From: Chlamydomonas reinhardtii
Lineage: Eukaryota; Chlorophyta; Chlorophyceae; Chlamydomonadales; Chlamydomonadaceae
DNA: 64,000 bases
Assembly: GCF_000002595.2 (NCBI RefSeq)
Contig: NC_057011.1
Location: forward strand, 2,471,151-2,535,150
Reading direction: 5' to 3'
Shown here: piece by piece, positions 10,665 through 21,929 of the stretch
Layout of the letters: the number at the start of each line of letters is the position of its first letter
Position numbering within the stretch: the stretch's first letter is position 1
Program-made: the position numbers and the translations under genes
Notes under the pieces: generated by a model
Told to the model about the DNA's origin: nothing
What the model saw: only the letters and a program-made list of their open reading frames with translations
Databases searched by the model: none

Positions 10665-11922
10665 CTGTCGCTGTGTCGCTGCTGGGCCGCCGCTGGGCCG
10701 CCGCCGCCGCCACCGCCGCCACCGCCGCCGCCAGGCTGTAGCGGCGCAGGCCGCACGTTCCCAAGCAGCATCTCCACCAGCGCGTGCCGGATGTTGGTTG
10801 CAGAGTTGACGTCCCGCCCCTGCATTGAAGCGCGAGCGAGGGCAGAGTTGATTACTACACGCCGACCCGTCCCGACCTGGCGTCATGACCCTGTGAAGTC
10901 GACTCACCCACACAGTCCCGCAGTGGTTGCACACTTGGACTTGGTGATGAGCACGGGAGCCCCCGCATGGAACGATCTCCTGCAGGCAGCGCTGCCCGTT
11001 GTCGAGCAAGCGCCGCCCTGCACACACCTGAGGAGAGTGGGTTAACGGCAGGAGTGCAGCGTAAAGCTGGCTGGCTGGCTGGCTGGCTACTTGACCCAGA
11101 CTATATACAATCCCGTCTGCCACTGTCTTGCCTGTGAGGTGTAGTACTCATCCACGTACACCACCAGGTGCGCGTACTTGTCCACCAGCAAGAGCAGCAG
11201 CGCCCGGTTTGGGCCCCGCCCCGGCCTGCTGATGCTTCCGCCGTGGCCAGTGTTGGCGTTGCCCCATCCAACAATCACCGCCCCCTTGGGCCTATTGCCA
11301 GCCAGCTGCTGGGCAGTGTGCTCCAGCACCTGTATCCACGTCAGCGCAGCGTCAGTGGTGCGGCGTCAGTGATGCTCGCCCTCCCTTCCCCTCTGCCCCT
11401 CCACCCCACCTTCTGTGTCCGCACATGGACAGTCTGGCGCCAACGCCGCTGGCCCCACTGACGGTAGTGGCGTAGCAGATGCCACAGCCCGCACTGATGT
11501 ATATCCGCAGCCGCGGACCCGGCAGCCGCAGCCGCCGACCCGGCAGCCGCAGCCGCGGCAGACCCGGTAGCCGCCGCCGCGTCCACGCCACCTCCGGAGT
11601 AGAGGTAGCGTATGCGCAGCTCATGCTCAGCTGCCGATCCAACCCGCGCGCTGGGAATCCCTGCCTGCCAGCGCATGAGCACAGGCTTCTCCTTTAGCCG
11701 CGCCTGCTGCCACAGCCGACCTTTACTTGGTGGAGAAAAGTGTTCCCCGGTCACGGGAAAAGGGGCTGAGCCCCTCCACTCTCTGAGGCCGAACAACCTC
11801 ATCGCCCGGACATAGCCGGGGTCGGTTTCCACAGGCACGTAGCCAAACCAGGTGCCTAGTGATTGCGATGCCACAGCAGAGCCAACCGCAGCCAGACGCA
11901 GCACAGTTCTCAACAGCCGCAC
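10565..11922 (-). CDS. Fanzor/TnpB-like RNA-guided nuclease, probably 5'-truncated
   Basis: Minus-strand exons 11410 to about 11922, 11132-11329, 10908-11027 and 10565-10819 join in phase 0. They give AVIVGWGNANTGHGG, then VDEYYTSQ, then QVQVCNHCGTVW, then GRDVNSATNIRHAL, and finish with an acidic/basic tail containing PKKRRKR, a likely nuclear signal. The order of a Glu-containing [VD]E-x-x-TS motif, a zinc ribbon and an RDVN motif is diagnostic of the RuvC/zinc-finger C-terminus of TnpB and its eukaryotic relatives (Fanzor). The first zinc pair reads VCAGR, so one Cys appears lost. The intron at 11028-11131 uses a GC donor (CAG|GCAAGA). From Met 11922 only about 360 residues are encoded, short for a Fanzor; the N-terminal part is unrecognised and overlaps block B. 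A passenger gene of a DNA transposon is the likely origin. Activity is doubtful. Confidence 0.7.
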
Positions 11923-12110
11923 TGCTTGTCATGCCGCTACGCATGCCCTGCCAGCCCCACCGCGGACCGCTACCTAGACACCGCCAGCCGGCTCCTCAGC
12001 CTGTGCGCTTGCGCCGCTTCTTGGGCGGCGCTGCGCTCTCCTCCTCCACGTGGCCTTTCCCGCCCCCTCGGCTACCAAGATGCGCGCACGCGCCCCCGCT
12101 GCTGCCGCCG
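11735..12110 (-). repeat. Duplicated Fanzor-associated block, copy B
   Basis: It matches block A and carries its own PPKKRRKRTG tail and stop near 12015, but no zinc-ribbon exon upstream of it. It therefore keeps only the end of one Fanzor copy, followed directly by the start of the next. The hairpin word is conserved at 11762-11774. Confidence 0.75.
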
Positions 12111-13841
12111 CCGTACCGTCGGGAGGATAGAGTGAGTGAGTCCCACTGAGCCCACGACTGATGAGCCGTCACCCAGCCATCACCCACTGAGCCCCACTGA
12201 GCCCCACACCTTCCTAGTGCTAATCCTATTGGTCATCTTTATTAGGGGTGTGGGACTCAGCCCCACACCCCTGACGCAGGCAAAACTGGCTGGTTCAGTA
12301 GACTTGGTACCTAGTTTGTGCGGTGGTCTTTTGCCTGGTGTAGTCCAGTATGACTTTCCAGTATGACTTTCCTCTTAATTCTGCGCTTTGGAGAAAACTC
12401 AGCACAAACCAAGCCAAAACTCAGCAGAAACCTCATCAGTTCACAGTGACATGAGTATTCGCTATATCTTCACTGAAGTACTGGCCAAGATATAGGACAA
12501 ATGTTTTGCGCCTTTGTGCGTGCGACAGCGCGGGCTGCAGCCGGCAGGCTCGCCCCGCCCCCTCCCCCTCAAATGCGTCCGTGCCTGCCCTCCAGCCCCT
12601 GTACCCGCTAGCCCTGCCGGCCACCCCAGGAGCTCCCTCGCCGGAGGCCACTTCAGAGCCTGCGCCCTGCTGCGGCCCAGGCCGTGCGCCGTGCGGCAGG
12701 GTCGAGCATGCCTGCTGCCTGGCGCGTTGCTCTACAGGTCCTGCATCCCAGTCCCATGGCTATCAACGAAAGCAAGACCTGGATTGTCTTTTGCGCTAGA
12801 GGTCCCCGCGAAAATGCCGACACCTCGCGCGCCGCTACACCAAAGCAGCTCGCCGAGGCCTAGTGTCACTGCCAGGGACCCAGGACGTAAGCAAATAGTG
12901 ATAGCAGGAGCTGGACCGGTCATTTGCGGTGTGTTTCGAGCCGGGCGCTCGACTCCCTCGCGCGCCCCTCTCCTCCTCGCCAAAGCCCCGGCCCGGCCTG
13001 CGCGCCATGCGCGCACGATCATTCCCAGAGAGAGCATTGCAACGCACACGCCGCTGCGCTGCGCCCACAGCCTGCGCGCAGGGGCGACCATCGCCCGCGA
13101 ACCGTGCGCTTCAACCCTCCCTGCTGCTGCGCCACTGCCAGGATTCACTTGCCTGCCGGCCCACCCGCCCGTCCGTGCTGGTGCGCTAGCAGCCGAGTGT
13201 GGCTGCCGTGTGTCCAGGATTCCCACCCGTCGCCGGGGCTAGAAGGCGCCGACGCCTGTGCGCGCAGGGTGCGCGCACACGCGCCTGCACACCCCCGCCC
13301 CAGCATCCTGGAGCGCCCAGCAACCAGATGTGGCCCTTCTGCACGTATTGGTGGTGCGCGCCTGAACAAATGGCCGAAGCAGGGCTGCAGGGCTCTCTGC
13401 TTGCATTTCCCGCCACAGCTGGACGGCGCGGACCCAAGCCCAAGATAAGTGTGATTATGCATTTAAAAGACATTGCTGAAGGCCAACAAGCCGCCCGCGA
13501 GCAGGTAAGGACCGCGAGGGCCAGCTTGCTTCCTCGCAAAGTTGGAATCGGGCGAGAACGCGGCTGCGACGCGCCCAGGACTACGTTACGAGTATCCGGA
13601 GCCATCAGGAATGCTTGTGGAGTGCTTAAAACGTGATTTCCAGTTGCGACTTGCGGATGTTGCGACTTCCAAGTGCGACCTCGCGGGCTGGCTTGCCAGG
13701 TTGCTGCAAGGCTCTACTACTGCAATAAAATGGTAGCGAGTCTGTGTGCCAGCTTGCTCCGGAGAGCCGTACAAGATGGAAGCCGGTCGTTGACCTCGGT
13801 TCTTCCTCTCGGAGGCTTGTTGGTTCTTCTACCGACCAACC
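12111..13841. other. No gene recognised
   Basis: It contains CACTGAGCC repeats (about 12135-12205) and AT-richer sequence to 12500, then GC-rich DNA with no splice-consistent coding exons. One frame near 13440-13510 ends at a GTAAGG donor-like site but has no recognisable partner. Confidence 0.4.
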
Positions 13842-14351
13842 ATGGCTTGCCTAGTGGCACGATTGGGACACGCTCCCATTTCCGCTCATTCTCGCTCGGG
13901 GTCCTTCCCCAGCAACGGGTGGACGCTGTCGCGTCGACCTTTCAGGCGTTCACGCGCGGCCGCGGATGACGGGGCCACGGATGATTTTAGTCCTGCAGTT
14001 CCGAGCGCCAAGACGGTAAAACGCTACGTTTCGCGCAGGGGATCCCGAAGCTCAGGTTCCAGCGACGGGAAGTTCTCCAGCCTGAAGTCGGAAAACACCA
14101 GCCTGAAGTCGGAAAACACCAGCCTGAAGTCGCAACTCGACAGCCTGAAGTCGCAACTCGACAACGAGCGCGTTGGACGCTCGCGTGACGTCGTCATGGT
14201 GAGGACGCGGAAGGACGCAGGTGTTGACAATGGAGTACTAGCATTGCTGTAACCTGTTCCTCTTGCAAATTGCATGCAGTATCTTGTCATCGCGGTGCTT
14301 GTTGTGGCCGCACTTATCCACTTCCTGCGGTTTCTCATTGTTGGGCAATGA
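13842..14351 (+). CDS. Small coiled-coil tail-anchored membrane protein
   Basis: Exon 13842-14198 (start in ACCATGG context, donor GTGAGG) joins exon 14280-14351 (acceptor GCATGCAG) in phase 0, giving 142 residues. The N-terminus is Arg/Ser-rich with few acids (ACLVARLGHAPISAHSRSG) and could be a targeting sequence. Residues about 80-107 are four exact or near-exact heptads (SLKSENT twice, SLKSQLD twice), encoded by 21-bp tandem repeats and predicted to form a coiled coil. Exon 2 encodes only YLVIAVLVVAALIHFLRFLI plus VGQ, a single C-terminal membrane anchor, typical of tail-anchored proteins of ER or mitochondrial outer membrane. No family recognised. The minisatellite starts 18 bp after the stop. 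Confidence 0.65.
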
Positions 14352-14368
14352 TGGCGCAGTGCACCAGA

Positions 14369-15212
14369 GCAGTGCTGGAGATCGGCGTCTGGCTGTTCGT
14401 GGTAAAGGTCATCTACGCACCCGCAAAGCCCGACACGCTGATCGTGGCCGGGCTACGGAGATCGGCGTCTGGCTGTTCGTGGTAAAGGTCATCTACGCAC
14501 CTGCAAAGCTCNNNNNNNNNNNNNNNNNNNNNNNNNNNNNNNNNNNNNNNNNNNNNNNNNNNNNNNNNNNNNNNNNNNNNNNNNNNNNNNNNNNNNNNNN
14601 NNNNNNNNNNNNNNNNNNNNNNNNNNNNNNNNNNNNNNNNNNNNNNNNNNNNNNNNNNNNNNNNNNNNNNNNNNNNNNNNNNNNNNNNNNNNNNNNNNNN
14701 NNNNNNNNNNNNNNNNNNNNNNNNNNNNNNNNNNNNNNNNNNNNNNNNNNNNNNNNNNNNNNNNNNNNNNNNNNNNNNNNNNNNNNNNNNNNNNNNNNNN
14801 NNNNNNNNNNNNNNNNNNNNNNNNNNNNNNNNNNNNNNNNNNNNNNNNNNNNNNNNNNNNNNNNNNNNNNNNNNNNNNNNNNNNNNNNNNNNNNNNNNNN
14901 NNNNNNNNNNNNNNNNNNNNNNNNNNNNNNNNNNNNNNNNNNNNNNNNNNNNNNNNNNNNNNNNNNNNNNNNNNNNNNNNNNNNNNNNNNNNNNNNNNNN
15001 NNNNNNNNNNNNNNNNNNNNNNNNNNNACGCACCCGCAAAGCTCGACACGCTGATCGCGGCCGGGCTACGGGCGTGTCGGGCTTTGCGGGTGCGTAGATG
15101 ACCTTTACCACGAACAGCCAGACATACGCCGGCCACGATCAGCGTGTCGGGCTTTGCGGGTGCGTAGATGACCTTTACCACGAACAGCCAGACGCCGATC
15201 TCCAGCACTGCT
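14369..15212. repeat. 80-bp minisatellite in head-to-head array around an assembly gap
   Basis: The unit begins GAGATCGGCGTCTGGCTG; starts at 14378 and 14458 set the period at 80 bp. Units run on the plus strand from 14369 through the gap to about 15068, then in inverse orientation from about 15069 to 15212. The two outer ends are inverted copies identical for about 84 bp. The 80-bp period is not a multiple of 3, so this is not a repeated protein domain. Confidence 0.85.
14512..15027. other. Assembly gap (516 N)
   Basis: A run of N inside the inverted minisatellite. Palindromic arrays clone and assemble badly, which probably explains the gap; its true length is unknown. Confidence 0.95.
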
Positions 15213-15530
15213 TTCGGCTTCAAAGTGGTGGACTTGGCGTCTACCATATTGCAGTTCGGCTTGACGCACGTGGCGAGCGCGCTGGTCAGCTTCTTCCAGT
15301 TTTGCGCTGATAAGTTGGGGTGGGGCAAGGATGCACCTATCTCTGCTGCCTCTGCCTCTGCGTAAGGTGGCAGGGTAAGGTGGCATGTGTGTTGAAGGTG
15401 CCGTTGTTCGAGGCGTGTTGAGGTAGTCAGCACTTCCGAGGTTGTAGTGGCTGTCTGCGTGTCGACACAGCGCTGGGCTGTCACGTCTTCCCATGGGCTG
15501 ATGCAACCCGCACGTGCCCCGCTAGTTGTA

Positions 15531-16229
15531 ATGCAACAACGACGACTCCAGCACCGCTGCGGATTCGACCGCCAGCACCGGCACCAGCTCAGCACCCACG
15601 TGCTGCGACACTGGCGAGCTCAAAGCTGGCGGCGCCGACGCAAGTCCCAGCGAGTGCAAGCCCGCCTGGGCAGGCAGCGCGTAATATTGTGCCTGCACAG
15701 GCGGCACCGTCTCGGGTCAAGCAGCCGACGCCACCCCGACTGCCTACCTGCCGCTCGACACTCGGCGGCCGGTAGTTCTTGCGCTTGCCCGTGCTGCTCA
15801 GTCTTCTCGCACACGGGAACGGTGCAGTCAATGAAGCCGGACATGTAGGCGGCACCCTGATGCACCACCCGCTCACGGCAGTCAGCCCGCGCGCTATCCA
15901 CCCTTGCACCTTCACGCTGCCGTCGTGCGTCGCGGCAGGGTCGGTCGTGGTGGTGGCGGGACTGTCGCTGGTGCCCGTGGGCGCTGCCTCGTCGTCCTTG
16001 GTTGCGGCTTTGCCGCCACTGCCTGGCTGGGTCGGCTGCTTGACCCGAGACGGTGCCGCCTGTGCAGGCACAATATTACGCGCTGCCTGCCCAGGCGGGC
16101 TTGCACTCGCTGGGACTTGCGTCGGCGCCGCCAGCTTTGAGCTCGCCAGTGTCGCAGCACGTGGGTGCTGAGCTGGTGCCGGTGCTGGCGGTCGAATCCG
16201 CAGCGGTGCTGGAGTCGTCGTTGTTGCAT
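15531..16229. repeat. 199-bp perfect inverted repeat with 301-bp loop
   Basis: Arms 15531-15729 and 16031-16229 are exact reverse complements over all 199 bases by eye, with no insertions. A transcript across it would fold into a 199-bp hairpin. Minus-strand frames across it (Pro/Ala/Thr-rich) are open but not recognisable. Confidence 0.85.
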
Positions 16230-19200
16230 CCCCCCCCCAGCTTCGGTGATGAGTCGTCGCCGAGGCTGGCATAGTAGACGACATATCGCTCAGCCGCTGC
16301 GAGAGCGGCACGCGCGCCGGGGGCATTGCAGAGAACCATGCTGATCACAAAGGTGGGATAATGGCTCACTGGGTGCTGCTGCGGTGCTGGGACCTGCGGC
16401 TGCACTGCTAGGCCCTGCCGCTGCTGGGTGACGGCTTGGCGGCTTGGGGATCCTGCTAGTGGTTGTTCGGGCCTTGCCAGGAGCTGCGGGACCGCTCACC
16501 GGTGACCGCGGAGCTGACGCACTGCGCTGAACTGCTGGAGGCGGCTCCCTGGGCGGTGACGGCGGGCGGCTCCTACTGCTGCCTGCAAACTTGGTTCCCG
16601 CTCTGGTAGCCCCTAACTCCCGCTGCCTGTCGCCTGATCTGGGCGCAGGCAGACCTGAGTCGAGCAAACCCCTGAGCTCGCGACTCGCCAGATCTTACAG
16701 CTTGCGCGCGCCGTTGTGAAGTCTTGACGGCGCACGCTCGAGACAGCAGTGACCGCAGCGCTCACACAGGTGTCGGCGGCTCAATGTAACAGTCGTAATG
16801 CATGTTGACTTGGTATGGCAGCTAGGTCTGGCTAGCGGTCTTTGACCGCGCTTGGCCGTGCTGGCACTACCCGCCGAAGCAACACTCCTCAACAGCCGCC
16901 TGGATCTCACGCCTCAGACTGCACCCTACGTTAGGCTTTGCCTGAGCACTAACAGCCTGTTGGGCTTGGGTGCGCCGCTTGGCGGCTAGCGATGCTGCTT
17001 GACGCCTCGGTAGCGGCGCTTGACGCCGCCGGACTTCTTGACGCTGCGCCCACGGTCGCGCTGGTGCAGGAGGTCAGTGTCGCGCTGGGTCTTGAGATCG
17101 AGCAGCCGTGCGCGGCGCCGACGGATGCAGGTCGCGCTTATCCGTCAGCGGGTTGCGTTGAATGCCAGCAGGTAGTCGACTCGACGCCAGAAGGCCTCGT
17201 CCTCGTTGCGCCTTGGCTGGAAGCGGAGGATTCGGGAGGGCTGCCTGTAGACCTGCGTGGGGTGGAGCCACCCGCAGGACTGGCTCTCCACGTAACGGAA
17301 GACCTCTTGTGGTCTGCTGTGGTCCCTTGCTCCGCGGACCAGCAGAACAGGCGGTCGACGGACAAAACGTGCTCCGTCTCGGTATGTTACAATTATTCGG
17401 CAGTCTGTGACGTGACTGCACACGGACGGGTCTTTAACTCTGAAATCGCTAAATGAAAGTCGTTCAAGTAGCTCAAGCAAAGACAAGCTTGCTTGAGCTC
17501 TGTCACGCGCTAACCTCGCTACCTCCGCATGGGACGCGGGCCAGTTCAGCCACCGCCCACCAGGCTAGCCTGACCGCTAACGACTGGCGCCCCAACACAC
17601 GAGGCTTAGCAACATAGCATACACACGATACACTGGGAAATGCGGCGGCCTGAGCCCAGTCAACGGCTCAGCCACCCGGTTCCACGAACTCAACACACGA
17701 CACACGCGACTGGCACGACCGGCAACTCCCCTCACAGCCTCTTACGGCACCCCGGGTCTTGCCCTTCCGTCTGCCGTACGCGCATCGGCACAGCTAAACA
17801 CAGCACGGTGACACGCTATGCTAGGTAACCCGCTGGGGTGTGACAGGGCAAAGCATTTGACATTGCGCCACCTCACCGCGCTGTGGGCACTTGAGCAGGC
17901 TACACACGTGGACGGTTTGGGTTGGCTTGCCCCTTCCCCCGAAGGGGGAGGGGCGGAAGCCATTGCGGTCGCATCGAGTCCCAGACGGGGCCCCCTCGGT
18001 TATTCCAGTTTTATGTGCAGTTACGTCGGGAAACCCGAACGTAGCCAGAATTCTTGTGCAAATAATACGCCATTCAATTTGTCCCAAGCGATGCATAACT
18101 TTGCGGAAACGCAAGGAAGACGTCAGACTAGAGGCGAAGGGATTGGAGGATCCCGGCGCTCGATAGCGCCATCGGGTTGCAATTCTTGTCAGCCGCGGAC
18201 TTGTGATGGCACCTCAAGGCAATAAACATTTTACAAGACATTGTAAGTGCGAAGCGCATGCGCCCTCGCCGATCGGCAAAAGCAGCGACGCCGGTTGCTT
18301 CATCTCGATGGATCAGCTGCGCAGATTGTGTGGTATCAACGGTGCATACTATCGTGGTGACGATTTCGCGAAATCATGTGCAACATCTCGGGGCCCCCCA
18401 CCCCCCCCCCCCGCCCCCGCCCCGCCCACGCTCTCTCGCCTTGGCTCGCACAGTCCGGGCACCGGGCATCCCTCCCCCCGCACCCCCCTCCCACCCCGTT
18501 CGCAGAACTGCGACTGCGCGGAACTGGATGCTGGGAATGAGCCCATAGCCGATAGCTGGGATCGGGGGTTAATTCCCGTCATGCCTGCAATGGTGCGCAA
18601 TGCGACAGGGGGAGGGGGCAAGCCGGGGTACTGCGTAGCGGTAGGTGTTTTGACAGGGTGACATGCATCGCACATATACAACTTGGCGCATCACTGCAAC
18701 AACAGACAAGTGTCTAGCAAGACCAGGTTGCACAGGTTATTGGCCATGCAGGCAGAGGCCGAGTGGACGAATCAAAGGGAGCTGTGGACAGGCTGAACTA
18801 GGTTGCGTATTTGACAGCCACCCTGGTTTGTTTTCCGCGGCCATCCTCCACTTGACAACCGCCTTGCCGCACCCTTCTTTCTGCCGTTCTCTTTCCTCCT
18901 GTCCTCGCATGTCCTCCTGGCTCACCGCGGATGCCTGGCTGCGTTCCAGGTGGGTTTATTTTGTGGGTTTCGCGTTGTCGCGAATGGCAGCCTAGTCGCG
19001 CGCGAGCTGGTACACGTCAGCCCTGCCCGGACCGGCAGTCTGCTTCACGCCAGTGTAACCATTTGGTGCGCCTGCTGTGGAGCCGCGTGAGGCTGTCTCA
19101 TCTTGAAAGGTAACAAGCAACTGCAATTGCTGCTAACTCTAACTTCTTTCTTGCTGCTTGCTAGCCTGGAGCACTCGATGGCGTCTAGCATTTGCATTCA

Positions 19201-20190
19201 CACTAGCTTTCATTTCTCTGGACTGACAGTAATGGGCCGGTGCGTGCAGAACTACATGTATGGCAGTGTGAATGGCAGTGTGCCTGCACGTTTGGGGGGA
19301 TTCCCGACCGCAACAATTGGCTGGGGAGAGGAGACGGGCTTTTTTCATTGACTGTGCGGGCGAGCGTGCCGTTGCGCTCGCCTCCCACCCAGGATTTGAG
19401 CGTACGGCTGCTGTGTGGGCGCCGCGTGGTTTGTAGCATTGTTTGCGCTGTGTTTTTCCTAGTTGGGTCTGGGCGAGCTGGTTCCTGGTGGGCTTCCACA
19501 GAAGGCGCAGCCCAATGGGGCGGAGCTGCCAGGAGGTCTGAGCGCTGTTGAGCCGTGTAGAAATAGGTTGTTGTCGTGTTACCGTAGCAGTCGCGGGGGT
19601 GTTTAGGGGCGTTTGGTGTCGTGTTTCGGTCAGGTCAGGTTCGTGGAGGCTGGAGGCGCCCATGCAGGGGCCAGGCTTGCGGTGTTGCTCCCTCTCGCAT
19701 GAGCTATCGTGCGTAGCCTGTCACGCATCGGATTGATCACCCGCTCGCTGTTCCTGTGTGCACTGGGGACTAAGCTACGAGACGCTTTATTTCACGCAAC
19801 TAAAACTTCACCACCGGGGCTCAGCTGCCAGCCGCTCGCCAAAGCCGCAACAACTAGCCCAACAACAGAGGCCCGCTCGGCCTAGTCCACCGAGCACTCA
19901 GTCACTGAGAAGGAGACCGCTTTCGCCCCCGGAGTAGCCATCGACAGCTGACGAGCTTCGACCGCCCGCTGGCGCTGGCCGTCACATCCTAGCTGCCTCC
20001 AGCACTCCAGCCCCCGGTGGCAGCGGTTTAGCAGAACGATTGGCTCGTGTAAGGCCTGAGGAACGCCAGGCCAAGAGTGGACTTACCAGAGAGCACAACA
20101 TTGTTGTTGTTGTTGTTTCGTTACATGATTAGGAGTGTGCGTGAAACAACGCGCATTTGAAGTTAACTTTTGGTGTTTGGTGGGTATTAT
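16230..20190. other. Gene-poor stretch, no gene recognised
   Basis: Open frames here are short and lack splice partners. A perfect 11-bp hairpin of GCCCCTTCCCC type lies at about 17929-17955, and a GGCGCTCGATAGCGCC palindrome near 18155-18170. A minus-strand frame at 16290-16660 is Pro/Ser-rich and unassigned. Confidence 0.4.
20101..20117. repeat. (TTG)n microsatellite
   Basis: Five to six TTG units. Confidence 0.7.
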
Positions 20191-20194
20191 TGGT

Positions 20195-21785
20195 TAAGGA
20201 GGCGTCTTCCCTGATGAGGCACTCGCAGATGTGGACTACATGCTGTCGCTGCACAAGGGGCAGCGTGCTAAGAAAGCGCATGTGGTGAGAGGGTTCAGGC
20301 CAGGTGACCGCGTGCGATTGCTGGAGGGCAAGTAAGGCGCCGTTTGACAAGTAAGGAGAAGGCCACCTACTCAAAGCAAATCTACGCCGCGACACGGAAG
20401 GAGGGCGATCGCTTCGCTGTGGAGGGCAAGCGGCGCCTGTACCGCCCGTCAGAGGTTCGGTTGGTGGGTGGCGGGTGAGGCCAAGCGACAGGCAGAGGCC
20501 GCGCAGGAGCAGCGCCAGATGCGGCGCGTTGCTTGCGCTCTTGCGACCACTCAGCAGCACACCCGCTGCGCCGGCGCCCGCGAAGAAGCCTGCGGGGGGC
20601 AAGCGCGGCGGCCACAGGAACGGCAAGCTCGAGCAGGTGCATGGCGAAACACACTTCGAGGTATCACGCTTCGAGGCGAGCAAGTGAGCGCATTAACATC
20701 TATCGCAGACCCACCGCTATGGCCACACCCGTTGTGAGCGCCCATCCAGCGCGCCCCAAGCGTTACACCGACTCCCGGCCTCAGCCGGGAGCTACGTGAC
20801 CACGGCGCCACGCGCTACAAGAACACTGGCACCATCAAGTGCAACATGCTCAGCGCGGTTAAGAAGCACAACGAGGACGACGCCTCGGGCTCATCCAAGA
20901 AGGGCGTTGTGCTGCTGCTGGCGCTCGCGCTGATGGTGGCCGCTGCTGGCTGCGCGGCGGCGAGCTGTGGGCTTCAGGCCCGCGTTGTGGCGATGCAGTT
21001 CCGCGCCAATCGCGTCAATTCTCTGCGTACATGGCGGGGCTGGGTGAGGAGGGCGTGGAGGCCGCCCTTACGGCGAAGTTTGATAGCCCCGAGGCCTTCT
21101 CTGCGTACATGGCGGGGCTGGGTGCGAAGGGCGGTGAGAAAAGAGCGGAGAGCTGGAAGGCTGCTGCTGGGAGCGATGAAGCCTACAGCGAGGAAATGAA
21201 GAAGGTGCGGGCTGAGAGGGGTGTGATTGGCAGGTGGAGTGTGTTGCTTGATGGCGTGGGCATGGCCCTGGAACGTCAATGGGGGGGCTGTGCGCGTTCA
21301 GGGGTACACGGGGGACGTTCGGGACAGTCGTTGCGGATGGGTGGGAGAGGACGGGCCGCGGGCAAGCTGCGGTGCCTGCTGTGCCTGGCGCTGCGGCCGC
21401 ACGCCACGCCACGTACGCAGCCCGCGCAAGGGTAAGTCGCAGTCCAGCATCTGCTGCAATAGTTGCTGCAGTAATTACAAGGTCAACAAGAAGGGCGTTG
21501 TTTCCAGCGTAAAGGGTGTCCGCAAGGGCAAGCTGACGGCGGAGCTGGCGGTGACGGCGCGCAAGGCGATTGAGATGAGGCAGAAGGCGGAGGAGGCTAA
21601 GGAGGTGGTGCTCGTTAGCGACAGTGACAGTGACGCGGCGTAGGCCTTTATGGGGTGGCAAGCTACAGGTTTTAGTCACATTCAAAGGGTTCCCTAAAGC
21701 GGAGTGGCTGCCTGCGAAGCAGCTGCAGGAGGACCTGAGCCCCGACGCCTACAGCGCGCTGCGCAAGGCGATGAAAGTAACCTGA
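20195..21785 (+). mobile_element. Fossil of an integrase-bearing element (Ty3- or Polinton-type), broken
   Basis: About 20195-20480 carries the look of an integrase C-terminal region (a G-D-x-V-R motif followed by the S-x-x-I-Y stretch), and about 21655-21785 that of a chromodomain-like tail. The part between is Lys/Glu/Ala-rich with an 81-bp near-repeat at 21019 and 21100. The copy is clearly broken in several places and no terminal repeats were seen. The family cannot be settled between Ty3-like retroelements and Polintons from this fragment. Moderate decay suggests an old insertion. Confidence 0.5.
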
Positions 21786-21929
21786 TGCATCCATGTTTAT
21801 ATATCACGCAAAATATATCAAATTCTGCAATTATTTTTACACTGTTGCAGCCTGGTGCGACGCACGAGTTTTGCCGGAATTTCGGCCGAGTTTCACGCGA
21901 GTTTTGCGCGCATTCCCCGCCAGTTTTAG

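Noticed and set aside
14024-14180. CRISPR-like short repeats (21-bp units)
   Set aside because: Contiguous, in-frame heptad codons without spacers in a eukaryotic gene.
14263-15595. Long frames through the first gap
   Set aside because: Open only because N is read as any residue; the 80-bp repeat period shifts frame at each unit.
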